In this document: piece by piece, positions 7,333 through 14,880 of the stretch | Position numbering within the stretch: the stretch's first letter is position 1 | Layout: each line of letters begins with the position of its first letter | Source of the DNA: Clostridia bacterium BRH_c25 | GTDB taxonomy: Bacteria > Bacillota_A > Clostridia > Lutisporales > Lutisporaceae | Direction: 5' to 3' | Length of the DNA: 25,801 bases | NCBI GenBank assembly: GCA_001515955.1 | Contig: LOES01000168.1 | Location: 1 to 25,801 of the forward strand | Notes under the pieces: model-generated | The model's input: the letters and a program-made list of their open reading frames with translations, nothing else | The model's database searches: none | What the model was told of the DNA's origin: nothing | Made by a program: the position numbers and the translations under genes

Positions 7333-8505
7333 ATGTTTAAACTTATTAGGAATGTTGATGTTTATGAGCCAAAATATGAGGGCAGGAAGGATATTCTTAT
7401 CTGCAATGATAAAATTATTAAAATTGCTGACTCTATCGATTCCCCTGCCGGTTTTGAGGTAGAAACTATTGAGGGAAACGGTCTCAAGGCTGTTCCCGGC
7501 TTCATTGACCAGCATGTGCATTTGTCCGGCGGGGGTGGCGAAGGCGGCCCTACTACCAGAACCCCCGATATCAGATTATCCGACTTGACTACCGCCGGCA
7601 TTACCACTGCTATAGGCCTTCTTGGCACCGACGGAGTCACCAGAAGCATGGAAGCGCTGCTTTCAAAAGCAAAGGCCCTTGAAGATGAAGGCATAACCAC
7701 TTATATATATAGTGGTTGTTATACATTGCCCTTCAAGACGCTAACAGGCTCGGTGCAATCTGATCTTATTCTGATAGATAAAGTAATTGGAGTCGGTGAA
7801 GTGGCAATATCAGATCACCGTTCTTCCCAGCCTGGCCTGGAGGATCTGAAAAAGCTGTCGGCACATACCAGAGTAGGTGGTTTGCTTTCAAAAAAGGCGG
7901 GAATTGTTCATCTGCATCTGGGCGAAGGCCCTGATGGTGTTAAATTCCTTATGGACATTTCACGAGCTACCGAAATCCCTATCAGACAATTTATGCCTAC
8001 CCATATTAACAGAGTCAGACACCTTGCAGAGCAGAGCATGGAATATATCAAAATGGGCGGTTTCGTAGACTTGACTGCCAATTTCTACAAAACTGAAGAG
8101 AAGCCGGACTGTATGAGCATAGGCGATACCTTGAAGCTTTATATAGAGAACGGTATCCCCTTGAATCATGTTTGCGCCAGCTCTGATGCCAATGGAAGCA
8201 TTCCAGTCTTTGACGAAAACGAAGACCTTATAAGTATCGATGTAGGACGCGCATCAGTTTTGTTCAAGGATATAAGAAGTGCAATACAGGAGGGTATAGT
8301 ATCCTTGGAGCAGGGCTTGAGCTTGATTACCCAGAATCCTGCAAAAGCACTTAAGCTGTATCCCTGCAAAGGCACAGTCAGAGAGAAGTCCGATGCAGAC
8401 ATAGTACTGCTTGACAGCGACCTCAATATACATACTGTTATTGCTAAGGGCAAGATAGTGGTAAAGGATTTCGAAGTCATTGCAAAAGGATACTTTGAAG
8501 AATAG
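7333..8505 (+). CDS. iadA: Isoaspartyl dipeptidase (beta-aspartyl-peptidase), amidohydrolase family M38
   Basis: A 390-residue metal-dependent amidohydrolase that should cleave isoaspartyl dipeptides from damaged proteins. Metal-ligand motifs are H61-x-H63 in FIDQHVHL, the H193/H195 segment, H224 in MPTHINR and D285 in SSDANGS; AISDHRSS at 158-165 and VGGLLSKK match the substrate loop of the family. From memory of E. coli IadA, the carbamylated lysine lies in IGVKCAISDHRS; here the same place reads IGVGEVAISDHRS, so E156 appears to take its role. The start is ATG 7333 with AAGAGGTG at 7321-7328; an upstream TTG at 7315 is rejected. It lies 28 bases after the DUF4130 gene on the same strand with no visible terminator, so it may share the damage-inducible transcript. 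Confidence 0.87.
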   Translation: MFKLIRNVDVYEPKYEGRKDILICNDKIIKIADSIDSPAGFEVETIEGNGLKAVPGFIDQHVHLSGGGGEGGPTTRTPDIRLSDLTTAGITTAIGLLGTDGVTRSMEALLSKAKALEDEGITTYIYSGCYTLPFKTLTGSVQSDLILIDKVIGVGEVAISDHRSSQPGLEDLKKLSAHTRVGGLLSKKAGIVHLHLGEGPDGVKFLMDISRATEIPIRQFMPTHINRVRHLAEQSMEYIKMGGFVDLTANFYKTEEKPDCMSIGDTLKLYIENGIPLNHVCASSDANGSIPVFDENEDLISIDVGRASVLFKDIRSAIQEGIVSLEQGLSLITQNPAKALKLYPCKGTVREKSDADIVLLDSDLNIHTVIAKGKIVVKDFEVIAKGYFEE

Positions 8506-8530
8506 AGGCAGGTTCGCACCTGCCTCTATT
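8501..8530. terminator. Bidirectional intrinsic terminator
   Basis: AATAGAGGCAGGT at 8501-8513 pairs perfectly with ACCTGCCTCTATT at 8518-8530 around a TCGC loop: 13 base pairs. TTTCTT follows on the plus strand. It lies between the convergent isoaspartyl dipeptidase and citrate synthase genes and overlaps the former's stop codon. Confidence 0.85.
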
Positions 8531-8540
8531 TCTTGAGATA

Positions 8541-9902
8541 CTAATCTCTGGCCTCCATCGGAATGTATTCCATTTTAGGATTGACATTCATATAAGCCGG
8601 ACGAATGATTTTATTCTCACCAACAATGGTTTCGATTCGGTGTGCACACCAGCCTGCTACCCGGGATACTGCAAAAAGCGGGGTGTACAATTCACAAGGA
8701 ATATCCAGCTTGTCATAGACAAAACCCGAATATAAGTCAACATTCGCGGGGATTATTGCATCATTCCCCTTTAGAGACTTAATTAGCTCAATTGTCAGTT
8801 CCTCTATATTCTTATACAGCTCGAATTCCTCAACTGCATTTTTTTCAACTGCCAGCTCATATGCCTTCTTCTTCAGAAGAACCGCCCTCGGATCGGATAA
8901 GGTATAAACAGCATGTCCCATCCCGTAGATCAGCCCGTTCCTGTTATATGCCTCTTTTTTGATAATTCTATACAGGTAGTCCTTAAGCTTTCCACGGTTG
9001 CTCCAATCCGCAACATTCTCACGAATGTTATTTACCATATTTCTTACCATTATATTGGCACCGCCGTGCTTTGGTCCTTTCAAACAACCGACTGCGGCCG
9101 CAATGGCTGAGTAGCTGTCTGTTCCGTTGGAAGAAACGACGTGGGTAGCAAAGGACGAATTATCACCACCTCCGTGATCGGCATGTATAGTCAGGCAAAG
9201 GTCCAACGTTTCAGCTTCGACCTTGGTATAGGAATTATCTGCCCGGATCATATGAAGGATATTCTCTGCAGTACCGATCCCCGGCTTTGGTGAATGAATA
9301 TAAAGACTCTTGCCATCAAAATTATGGGCTTTTGCCTGATACCCATATGAAATAATGGTGGGAAATCTGGCAATCAGCTCCAGACTTTGCCTCAACACAT
9401 TATTTATAGAAGTGTCATCAGGGTTGTCGTCATGAGAATAGAGTACCAGGATACTCCGTTGAAGCTTGTTCATAATATCCCTGCTGGGTATCTTGAGTAT
9501 CATATTTTCTGTGAATCCCCTGGGCAAATCCCTGCAGGAATCCAGCATCTCATTAAATTGCTGCAGCTGCTGCTTTGTCGGAAGCTCTCCAAATATGAGC
9601 AAATATACCGTTTCCTCAAAGCCCCGCCTGTTTTCCTGCTGAAAGCCCGCCACCAAATCTTTAATATTGATGCCTCTATAAAACAATTCTCCTTCAGCCG
9701 GAAGCTTTTCATTGTTTTCCATGCGATAGCCTTCAACCGAGCCGATGCGGGTCAACCCTACCATGACACCGGTACCATTCTCATTTCTGAGCCCTCTTTT
9801 GACCTTGTATTTGTCATAGTATACGGGCTCTATAAAATCATTCACCGCTATTTTTTCAGTCAATCCGTTGAAAAATGCATTGTCTTTAAACTTCTTGCTC
9901 AT
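8541..9902 (-). CDS. gltA: Citrate synthase
   Basis: A 453-residue citrate synthase that condenses oxaloacetate and acetyl-CoA. The two catalytic histidines lie in CLKGPKHGGAN and GMGHAVYTLSDPRA; the catalytic aspartate lies in PANVDLYSG. HADHGGGDNSSFATHVVSS is the conserved middle segment. The arginine usual after GH in GHRVY is Ala here. The N-terminus carries about 45 residues before the GVTRIGSVEGY-like region, which makes it longer than short (about 370-residue) Bacillus forms. The start ATG 9902 lies two bases from the isocitrate dehydrogenase stop (9905), so the genes are coupled. With isocitrate dehydrogenase it supplies 2-oxoglutarate for glutamate. A methylcitrate synthase role is less likely given the partner. 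Confidence 0.93.
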   Translation of the reverse strand: MSKKFKDNAFFNGLTEKIAVNDFIEPVYYDKYKVKRGLRNENGTGVMVGLTRIGSVEGYRMENNEKLPAEGELFYRGINIKDLVAGFQQENRRGFEETVYLLIFGELPTKQQLQQFNEMLDSCRDLPRGFTENMILKIPSRDIMNKLQRSILVLYSHDDNPDDTSINNVLRQSLELIARFPTIISYGYQAKAHNFDGKSLYIHSPKPGIGTAENILHMIRADNSYTKVEAETLDLCLTIHADHGGGDNSSFATHVVSSNGTDSYSAIAAAVGCLKGPKHGGANIMVRNMVNNIRENVADWSNRGKLKDYLYRIIKKEAYNRNGLIYGMGHAVYTLSDPRAVLLKKKAYELAVEKNAVEEFELYKNIEELTIELIKSLKGNDAIIPANVDLYSGFVYDKLDIPCELYTPLFAVSRVAGWCAHRIETIVGENKIIRPAYMNVNPKMEYIPMEARD

Positions 9903-9904
9903 AT

Positions 9905-10924
9905 TTATACCTCCCGCCCGGGAATTTTTAACAAATTATTTATAATTTCATTGGTAAATGCTTCTGTTGAAGCAGTTCCTCCCATGTCCGCCGTCAGCAC
10001 ACTCCGGCTTTCAACCGTTTTCAGCACAGCTGCCCTGATCCTGTTAGCTGCCTGCTTCTCACCGATATAGTCCAGCAGCATCGCCCCCGACAGGATCAAA
10101 GCTGTGGGATTTGCAAGGTTCCTGCCTGCAATGTCCGGTGCGCTTCCGTGAACTGCCTCAAAAATCGCCATGCTGTTGCCGATGTTGGCTCCCGGTACAA
10201 CTCCCAATCCTCCGACCAAGCCTGCACACAAATCTGATAAAATATCTCCATACAGATTCATTGTTAAGATAACATCATAATCCTCCGGTTTCCTTACCAG
10301 CTGCATACACATATTGTCTATTATCCTGTCTTGAAATTCTATCATAGGATAAGCTTTCGAAACCTGTCTGGCTGTTTCGAGAAAAAGGCCGTCCGTCAGT
10401 TTGAGTATGTTTGCCTTATGCACAACGGTTACTTTCTTTCTCCCGTGTTGTACTGCATAGTCAAAAGCACTCTTTGCAATACGCTTTGAGGCAATTTCCG
10501 TGATTATTTTGGTGGCTTCTGCCTTACCGGGTTCCTTTGCACTTTCAATACCGCAATAAAGGCCCTCCGTATTCTCTCTGAATATGACCAGGTCTATTCC
10601 TTCAAAGGGGGTCTTTAGCCCAGGCATGGACATGACCGGCCTTAAATTGGTAAATAGCTCGTATTTGTTTCTCAGCATGACATTAATGCTTCTGAAGCCT
10701 TTCCCTACAGGTGTTGTAATGGGTCCCTTCAGTGCAATCCTGTTCTGCTCCAGGCTCCGATATACCTCGTTGGGCACCAGGCTTCCCGTCGCTTCCCATA
10801 CTGCCTCTCCGGCATTCACAATCTCCCAGAGGATTTCCACACCCGTCGCAGCAATTACATTTCTGGCTGCCCATGAAACCTCCGGTCCTATTCCGTCACC
10901 GGGGATTAATGTAATTCGGTACAT
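9905..10924 (-). CDS. icd: Isocitrate dehydrogenase (IDH/IPMDH family, probably NAD-linked)
   Basis: A 339-residue decarboxylating dehydrogenase of the isocitrate/isopropylmalate family. Visible are ITLIPGDGIGPEV at the start, the substrate segment FRENTEGLY, the metal segment MNLYGDILSDL and the cofactor segment HGSAPDIAGRNLANP. FRENTEGLY and the short length fit homologues of NAD-isocitrate dehydrogenase; homoisocitrate or isopropylmalate activity is less likely beside citrate synthase. The start is taken at ATG 10924, which overlaps the TAA of the upstream 30-codon ORF (TAATG) and has AGGTG 7 bases ahead; a TTG at 10945 is rejected. Aconitase is not in the window. Confidence 0.88.
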   Translation of the reverse strand: MYRITLIPGDGIGPEVSWAARNVIAATGVEILWEIVNAGEAVWEATGSLVPNEVYRSLEQNRIALKGPITTPVGKGFRSINVMLRNKYELFTNLRPVMSMPGLKTPFEGIDLVIFRENTEGLYCGIESAKEPGKAEATKIITEIASKRIAKSAFDYAVQHGRKKVTVVHKANILKLTDGLFLETARQVSKAYPMIEFQDRIIDNMCMQLVRKPEDYDVILTMNLYGDILSDLCAGLVGGLGVVPGANIGNSMAIFEAVHGSAPDIAGRNLANPTALILSGAMLLDYIGEKQAANRIRAAVLKTVESRSVLTADMGGTASTEAFTNEIINNLLKIPGREV

Positions 10925-11016
10925 TAGGAACACCTGCCTTTCCAAATTAATTTCATCGCGTTTTCAAACCCGGTCTGCAAGGCGTTATGGTCTATAATAC
11001 TTTTGATTTTCCCCAT
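10924..11016 (-). CDS. 30-residue leader or small protein ahead of isocitrate dehydrogenase
   Basis: ATG at 11016 is preceded by AAGGAGGT at 7 bases, the best ribosome site of this operon. The ORF encodes MGKIKSIIDHNALQTG and 14 more residues and ends in a TAA that overlaps the isocitrate dehydrogenase ATG. It is the first ORF after the promoter at 11059-11087. I recognise no family; it is weakly basic with no membrane segment. It may be a small protein, a translational-coupling leader, or the remains of a longer gene. Confidence 0.55.
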   Translation of the reverse strand: MGKIKSIIDHNALQTGFENAMKLIWKGRCS

Positions 11017-11058
11017 AGAGACCTCCTTGTACTCAGTTGCAAATACTGTTTTTTATTA

Positions 11059-11087
11059 ATTATATTAGACAAATGAATTATTGTCAA
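11059..11087 (-). promoter_or_regulatory. Consensus sigma-A promoter of the icd-gltA unit
   Basis: On the minus strand TTGACA (11087-11082) and TATAAT (11064-11059) are spaced by exactly 17 bases. Within it GACAA and TTGTC form a 5-base inverted repeat that could be part of an operator. Transcription would begin near 11052, about 36 bases before the small ORF. The stretch 11090-11280 is AT-rich and I see no gene in it. Confidence 0.85.
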
Positions 11088-11280
11088 TATCAAATTGCAT
11101 TACCCGTATATTTATGCATTATTATTTTTCTAATTATTTACATTATCCCAATCATCAAATCGCTATTTCAGGGTGTTTTACCTCATTATTACTATTTGGT
11201 TATAGTATATTTATGCTTTATTTTTTACTTGTTTTGAATTTATAAAACTACAATCCTGCATTTTTTAATATCACGAGAGT

Positions 11281-11312
11281 AAAAAAGAGTGCCCATAGAG
11301 AGGCACTCTTTT
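11281..11312 (-). terminator. Intrinsic terminator of the AOR gene block
   Basis: AAAAGAGTGCC (11283-11293) pairs with GGCACTCTTTT (11302-11312): 11 base pairs with an 8-base loop. On the minus strand a run of six T follows. It lies 80 bases after the MoaD-like gene and closes the long minus-strand block. Confidence 0.85.
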
Positions 11313-11392
11313 CAACCCGGCTTTATGAATTTCTATATTTGTAATTTCGTTAAGCGGTTACACTCATATTATTTTCAGCTTCGTAATTTTTT

Positions 11393-11650
11393 TTAAAAAA
11401 ATCCGAACCTGTCACCATTTAAAATCACTTCATCAGGAAGCGGAAATTTTGTTTTCTGACCGTCTCTTCTCAGCACAGCGACATGCCTCTCTCCACCCTT
11501 GTTATACAACATTTTACCAAACCCGGAATAACGTTTGTCCAAATACTCCACCAGCTCTGAAAAGGTTTCAGCCGGGACATCCAATTGCTCCTCGGCACAC
11601 TGGGAAACCTCACTGAAACGAGCCATATATCTTAAACATATATCAGGCAT
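11393..11650 (-). CDS. MoaD/ThiS-like ubiquitin-fold small protein
   Basis: An 85-residue protein of the beta-grasp sulfur-carrier type: an early beta strand (ICLRYMARF), a helix (FSELVEYLDKRY), then VAVLRRDGQKT and VILNGDRFGF resembling the end of MoaD. MoaD and ThiS end in Gly-Gly, which carries sulfur for pterin dithiolene formation; this protein stops at GFF, lacking that tail. The start is ATG 11650 with AAGGAGG 8 bases ahead; a TTG at 11671 is rejected. It lies 40 bases after the AOR gene, so a role in making or inserting the tungsto- or molybdopterin is likely from context. Without the Gly-Gly it may be a chaperone or scaffold instead. Confidence 0.7.
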   Translation of the reverse strand: MPDICLRYMARFSEVSQCAEEQLDVPAETFSELVEYLDKRYSGFGKMLYNKGGERHVAVLRRDGQKTKFPLPDEVILNGDRFGFF

Positions 11651-11690
11651 TTTGGATTCCTCCTTTTGCAATATGCTTCTTACTCATTTC

Positions 11691-13583
11691 CTACACATTC
11701 AAATCATCGGCAACATAACCGAGATTAAGACGTTCGAGGGTTTCTCTTGTAGGGACGCCATCATGGGTCCATCCGCTTGCCTCATAGAACTCATCAATCA
11801 TTCTCTCAAGCTCCTCAGGCTTCACAAATTTATCATGGTTCCCCCCATATTTGAAAGGCTCGGAGGTCCATCGCTTGGGAAGCTTGTCATCCTTTCGGCT
11901 TGCCCCATTTCTTACGTTATATGAATGTTCCAGGTTGCATATCCTCTCACCAATGGTATAAAGTCGTTCTGCATCAAAATCTACTCCGGTAGCTGCTGAT
12001 ACAATTTTTGCGAAGGGCCTTTGATCGGTGAACAATCTTCCCCGGGGATTATATGCACATGTTTCAAGACTGTTTATTACTGCACGGCTGTTCAGTGCCC
12101 ACCTTACGAATGCTCCTTTTTCATCGGGTATATGCTTATCAGTAGCAAGTACCGGGTCAAAAGGCAGTTCAATATCCTCCGGTATGGCTTCAAGCAAAGG
12201 AGGATAGGGAGGATATATTCTTGTATGGTCACAACCCACATCGCTGATAGCATAGTGAAGTGCCATATTATAGTAGGTTCTTGGTGATACTCCGGAATAT
12301 TCTATCCCTTTAACCTGCAGTGCATAATCCATTCCTGCACCATCAGCTATGACTCTGGCCGCATTCCCAAGGCCTCTTCCCAATAGCTCTCCAACATTCC
12401 GCCTATAAGCTATTATAAAAAGCATATGCTGAAGAGCATGCTTATCTCCCCATTTAAGCTCCACTCCGCCGGTATCTTCTATGGTGATAATCCCTTTTTC
12501 ATAAGCTTCAAAAGCCCAGGAAATCGCATACCCCACAAAATGATCCAGGCCTAAATCGTTGCAAAGGTTGGCATTCTCAAGCTGCTCATTTATATTGTTT
12601 ATGCCGAAGTTAGCGCCGAGAGCCTGGACAGAACCGGCATGAGCCTGTGTACCTATCCCTTTCAAGGGACCTTCCGATGGCTCTGCCCAGTTGGCACAGG
12701 AGCCTTGAGTACATCCATAGCATGATTTCGGCTTTTTAACAAGCTGCATAAGTGACTCGCTCATTGCACAGCCTTCACCCTCCGTAGAGCTCATTTGATC
12801 GTTATAAATCGGCATTCCACCAAATTCATTTACCAATCCGGCTACAGATATATCCCCGTATAACGTATGGGGAAGCCTGTAGATATCAATGCAATTTTTG
12901 GGATCCAGTTCATAATATATCTCATCAAGAGCTTCCAGGAATTTATCGGGATCAGCAATTTTTACCGACTTGGATGCTTTTATGGCAACTGCTTTAAGCT
13001 TTTTTGACCCCATAACAGCACCCGCACCATTACGTCCGCCTGCTCTCGTAATATTTCCCATTATCACCGCTGTTGATGCCATGTTCTCTCCGCCGGGCCC
13101 TATGTACCTAAACTGATATCCTTCCCCCAGTTCTTCTCTCAAGGCCTTTTCTGTTTCTCTGGTTGTCATTCCCCATAAATGGTTAGCCGGCCTTATTTCT
13201 ACATGGTCATCCTCAATTAAAAGGTATACCGGTTCATTGGCTATACCCTGAAATACTATTGCATCCAATCCGGCATATTTCATCTGAGGAGCAAAGTGAC
13301 CTCCAAGATTTCCTTCCGACAAAAAACCATTTATAGGTGACTTGCTCATTACAGTCATCCTGCCGCAGCCAATTGGAGTTCCGTTGACCGGTCCAACAGC
13401 CATAATCAAGCGGTTATCCGGACCAAAAGGATCCGTATCGGCATTGGTTTCATCGTACAGTATTTTTATTGCAATTCCTCTGCCTCCGAGGAAATCATTA
13501 TATATGCTTTCATCAGGTGTTTCATGTAAACAGGTTCTTTTTGACAAATCTACTCTTAATATTCTACCAGCCCAACCGTACAT
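11691..13583 (-). CDS. Tungsten/molybdenum aldehyde:ferredoxin oxidoreductase (AOR family)
   Basis: A 630-residue AOR-family enzyme that oxidises an aldehyde to the acid and passes electrons to ferredoxin. The N-terminus MYGWAGRILRVDLS and FLGGRGIAIKILYDE are typical. The pterin-binding region holds AGGRNGAGAVMGSKKLKAVA. Cluster ligands are C288-x2-C291-x4-C296 and C509; Pyrococcus AOR is recalled as C-x2-C-x3-C plus a distant Cys, so the spacing here is one residue longer. The start is ATG 13583, with GGAG 7 bases ahead that includes the ferredoxin stop; ATG 13604 lacks a ribosome site. It lies between a ferredoxin and a MoaD-like gene, so it has an electron partner and cofactor help. The substrate is unknown; a sugar, glycolaldehyde or glyceraldehyde is inferred from the neighbours. 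Confidence 0.9.
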   Translation of the reverse strand: MYGWAGRILRVDLSKRTCLHETPDESIYNDFLGGRGIAIKILYDETNADTDPFGPDNRLIMAVGPVNGTPIGCGRMTVMSKSPINGFLSEGNLGGHFAPQMKYAGLDAIVFQGIANEPVYLLIEDDHVEIRPANHLWGMTTRETEKALREELGEGYQFRYIGPGGENMASTAVIMGNITRAGGRNGAGAVMGSKKLKAVAIKASKSVKIADPDKFLEALDEIYYELDPKNCIDIYRLPHTLYGDISVAGLVNEFGGMPIYNDQMSSTEGEGCAMSESLMQLVKKPKSCYGCTQGSCANWAEPSEGPLKGIGTQAHAGSVQALGANFGINNINEQLENANLCNDLGLDHFVGYAISWAFEAYEKGIITIEDTGGVELKWGDKHALQHMLFIIAYRRNVGELLGRGLGNAARVIADGAGMDYALQVKGIEYSGVSPRTYYNMALHYAISDVGCDHTRIYPPYPPLLEAIPEDIELPFDPVLATDKHIPDEKGAFVRWALNSRAVINSLETCAYNPRGRLFTDQRPFAKIVSAATGVDFDAERLYTIGERICNLEHSYNVRNGASRKDDKLPKRWTSEPFKYGGNHDKFVKPEELERMIDEFYEASGWTHDGVPTRETLERLNLGYVADDLNV

Positions 13584-13587
13584 ATAA

Positions 13588-13950
13588 TCACTCCAATTCT
13601 TCATGTCCGGAATCTAACGTCCATGGACCTCTTACCTTGGCACTGTTGAATTTCTTCTGTCTTTCCCTGGCCAGAATCATTTTTTTTGCAGCTATATCCT
13701 GGAGAGTCCCCCACATAAGTGCTCCCGTAGGACAGCAGTTAATACATTTAGGCTTCATACTGCAGGGGCTTCCATCACAGTTTGCTATAGCTTCATGGAA
13801 ACCGGCTTCTTCAATAAATGTCAGAATAATATTTGAAGTACTATTGCTGAACTCCTTTGTTTCATTAAATCCGCAAATACTTACACATGAAGTACAGCCA
13901 GAACACAAAGTCGGTTCAATGTAAATGAAATTTTTTTTATTATTATTCAT
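13588..13950 (-). CDS. 4Fe-4S ferredoxin-type protein, electron partner of AOR
   Basis: A 120-residue protein with a first cluster motif C-x2-C-x2-C-x3-C in CSGCTSCVSICGF near residue 17 and a second cysteine group (CDGSPC, then CINCCPTGAL) near 57-80. The spacing C-x4-C and C-x2-C-CP is that of the longer bacterial ferredoxins attached to oxidoreductases. The C-terminal 30 residues are basic and lack cysteine. GAGGAG lies 6 bases before ATG 13950. The stop lies within the AOR ribosome site, so the pair is coupled. It probably takes electrons from the AOR and hands them to a soluble ferredoxin or hydrogenase. Confidence 0.85.
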   Translation of the reverse strand: MNNNKKNFIYIEPTLCSGCTSCVSICGFNETKEFSNSTSNIILTFIEEAGFHEAIANCDGSPCSMKPKCINCCPTGALMWGTLQDIAAKKMILARERQKKFNSAKVRGPWTLDSGHEELE

Positions 13951-13983
13951 TCTATACTCCTCATCAGGTATCGAAATTCACCC

Positions 13984-14691
13984 CTAATAGTTGTCTATTC
14001 CCGAATTAATTTCCGTCTTAACATCAATCAGACGCCTATTCAGAGTGCTCTCCATCGCCTTTTTCAATCCTTCGGCATCTCTGTTTTTTAGCAGCTCGAT
14101 ATAAGCTCTATGTTCTTCAAGCTTATGTTCAGCGCTATTTTTATCGTTGACGTATCTGCGCCCGTATATCAATTTAAAAAATGCCAGCTTGTCCCAAAGG
14201 GTTCCTATAACATCTACCAGGTGTTTCATCTCGCTCATATTATATATAGTGAAGTGAAACCCTCTGTTTAATATGAATATCTGCTTGCCATCAGGATGAG
14301 CCTTATGCATTACTTCTTCAAGCTTATCCTGTATATTTTCGATAATGGCTATTTTTTTATCATTTATATTTTTACATGCATAATAAGCAGCTAACGGTTC
14401 AAGTGCTTGTCTGATTATATATATTTGGACAACGTCAGCCTTGGAAAGCTCAACAACTCTGGCGCCGACATATGGTACCGATTTAACAATCCCGGATTTC
14501 TCCATGCTTTTCAAAGCTTCTCTCACAGGCATTCTACTTACACCCATTCTTAAAGCTAGTTCTTCGGCATTTAATTTTTCACCCATGGAAATATTTCCAT
14601 CCATAATCCAATCCATAAGCTGTTCCATTACCAGCTCAGGCATCCGTTTTGATTTAGCTCTGACTGATTCTTGAATTTCATTAAATCTCAT
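13984..14691 (-). CDS. GntR-family transcriptional regulator, FCD subfamily
   Basis: A 235-residue one-component regulator. The winged helix lies at about 20-80, with LNAEELALRMGVSRMPVREALKSMEKSG as the recognition region and a wing at VGARVVEL. The C-terminal FCD effector domain has the metal-ligand pattern N-x3-H (NRGFHF) and a later EHRAYIELLKNRD segment. Family members sense sugar acids or their phosphates, fitting the catabolic genes. GAGG lies 8 bases ahead of ATG 14691. The gene lies between the aldolase and ferredoxin genes (33 bases to the latter), so it probably heads a GntR-ferredoxin-AOR-MoaD subunit. ATTGTAT half-sites upstream suggest autoregulation. Confidence 0.9.
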   Translation of the reverse strand: MRFNEIQESVRAKSKRMPELVMEQLMDWIMDGNISMGEKLNAEELALRMGVSRMPVREALKSMEKSGIVKSVPYVGARVVELSKADVVQIYIIRQALEPLAAYYACKNINDKKIAIIENIQDKLEEVMHKAHPDGKQIFILNRGFHFTIYNMSEMKHLVDVIGTLWDKLAFFKLIYGRRYVNDKNSAEHKLEEHRAYIELLKNRDAEGLKKAMESTLNRRLIDVKTEINSGIDNY

Positions 14692-14734
14692 AATTTTTTC
14701 CTCTTCAATATCTGAAAATCCAGTTTATTTTACG

Positions 14735-14784
14735 TATTGTATGTACAACTCCGTTCTATAATAATGAAGCAAATACATACAATA
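14735..14784. promoter_or_regulatory. Inverted-repeat operator pair and promoter of the GntR gene
   Basis: TATTGTATGTA at 14735-14745 and TACATACAATA at 14774-14784 are perfect inverted copies, 28 bases apart. The first lies in a local palindrome TTGTATGTACAA (14737-14748), similar to GntR-family operators. A minus-strand promoter TTGTAT (14782-14777), 16 bases, TATAGA (14760-14755) runs through the second arm, so binding would block it. The rest of the 189-base gap (14692-14880) is AT-rich with no GC-rich terminator, so read-through from the aldolase gene is possible. Confidence 0.6.
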
Positions 14785-14880
14785 TTTACCGTACTTATAT
14801 ATATAACCCTGTACCATAACAATATAATCATAAACTTTTTTCATTAACTTTACAATATTTACAAAATATTTTATAAAATA

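Noticed and set aside
9387..10070. 227-residue plus-strand ORF
   Set aside because: It lies antisense to citrate synthase and isocitrate dehydrogenase, which have full family motifs; no ribosome site and no recognisable domain.
11037..11237. 66-residue hydrophobic plus-strand ORF
   Set aside because: Covers the icd promoter in AT-rich DNA; the hydrophobic composition follows from base composition and no ribosome site precedes it.
11385..11404. Frameshift in the T-run hiding a Gly-Gly C-terminus of the MoaD-like protein
   Set aside because: Reading both alternative frames by hand gives short tails (to FFKKN... or FFLKK...) without Gly-Gly.
13469..13924. 151-residue plus-strand ORF
   Set aside because: Antisense to the ferredoxin and AOR genes; its sequence is the mirror of cysteine-rich codons and has no family features.
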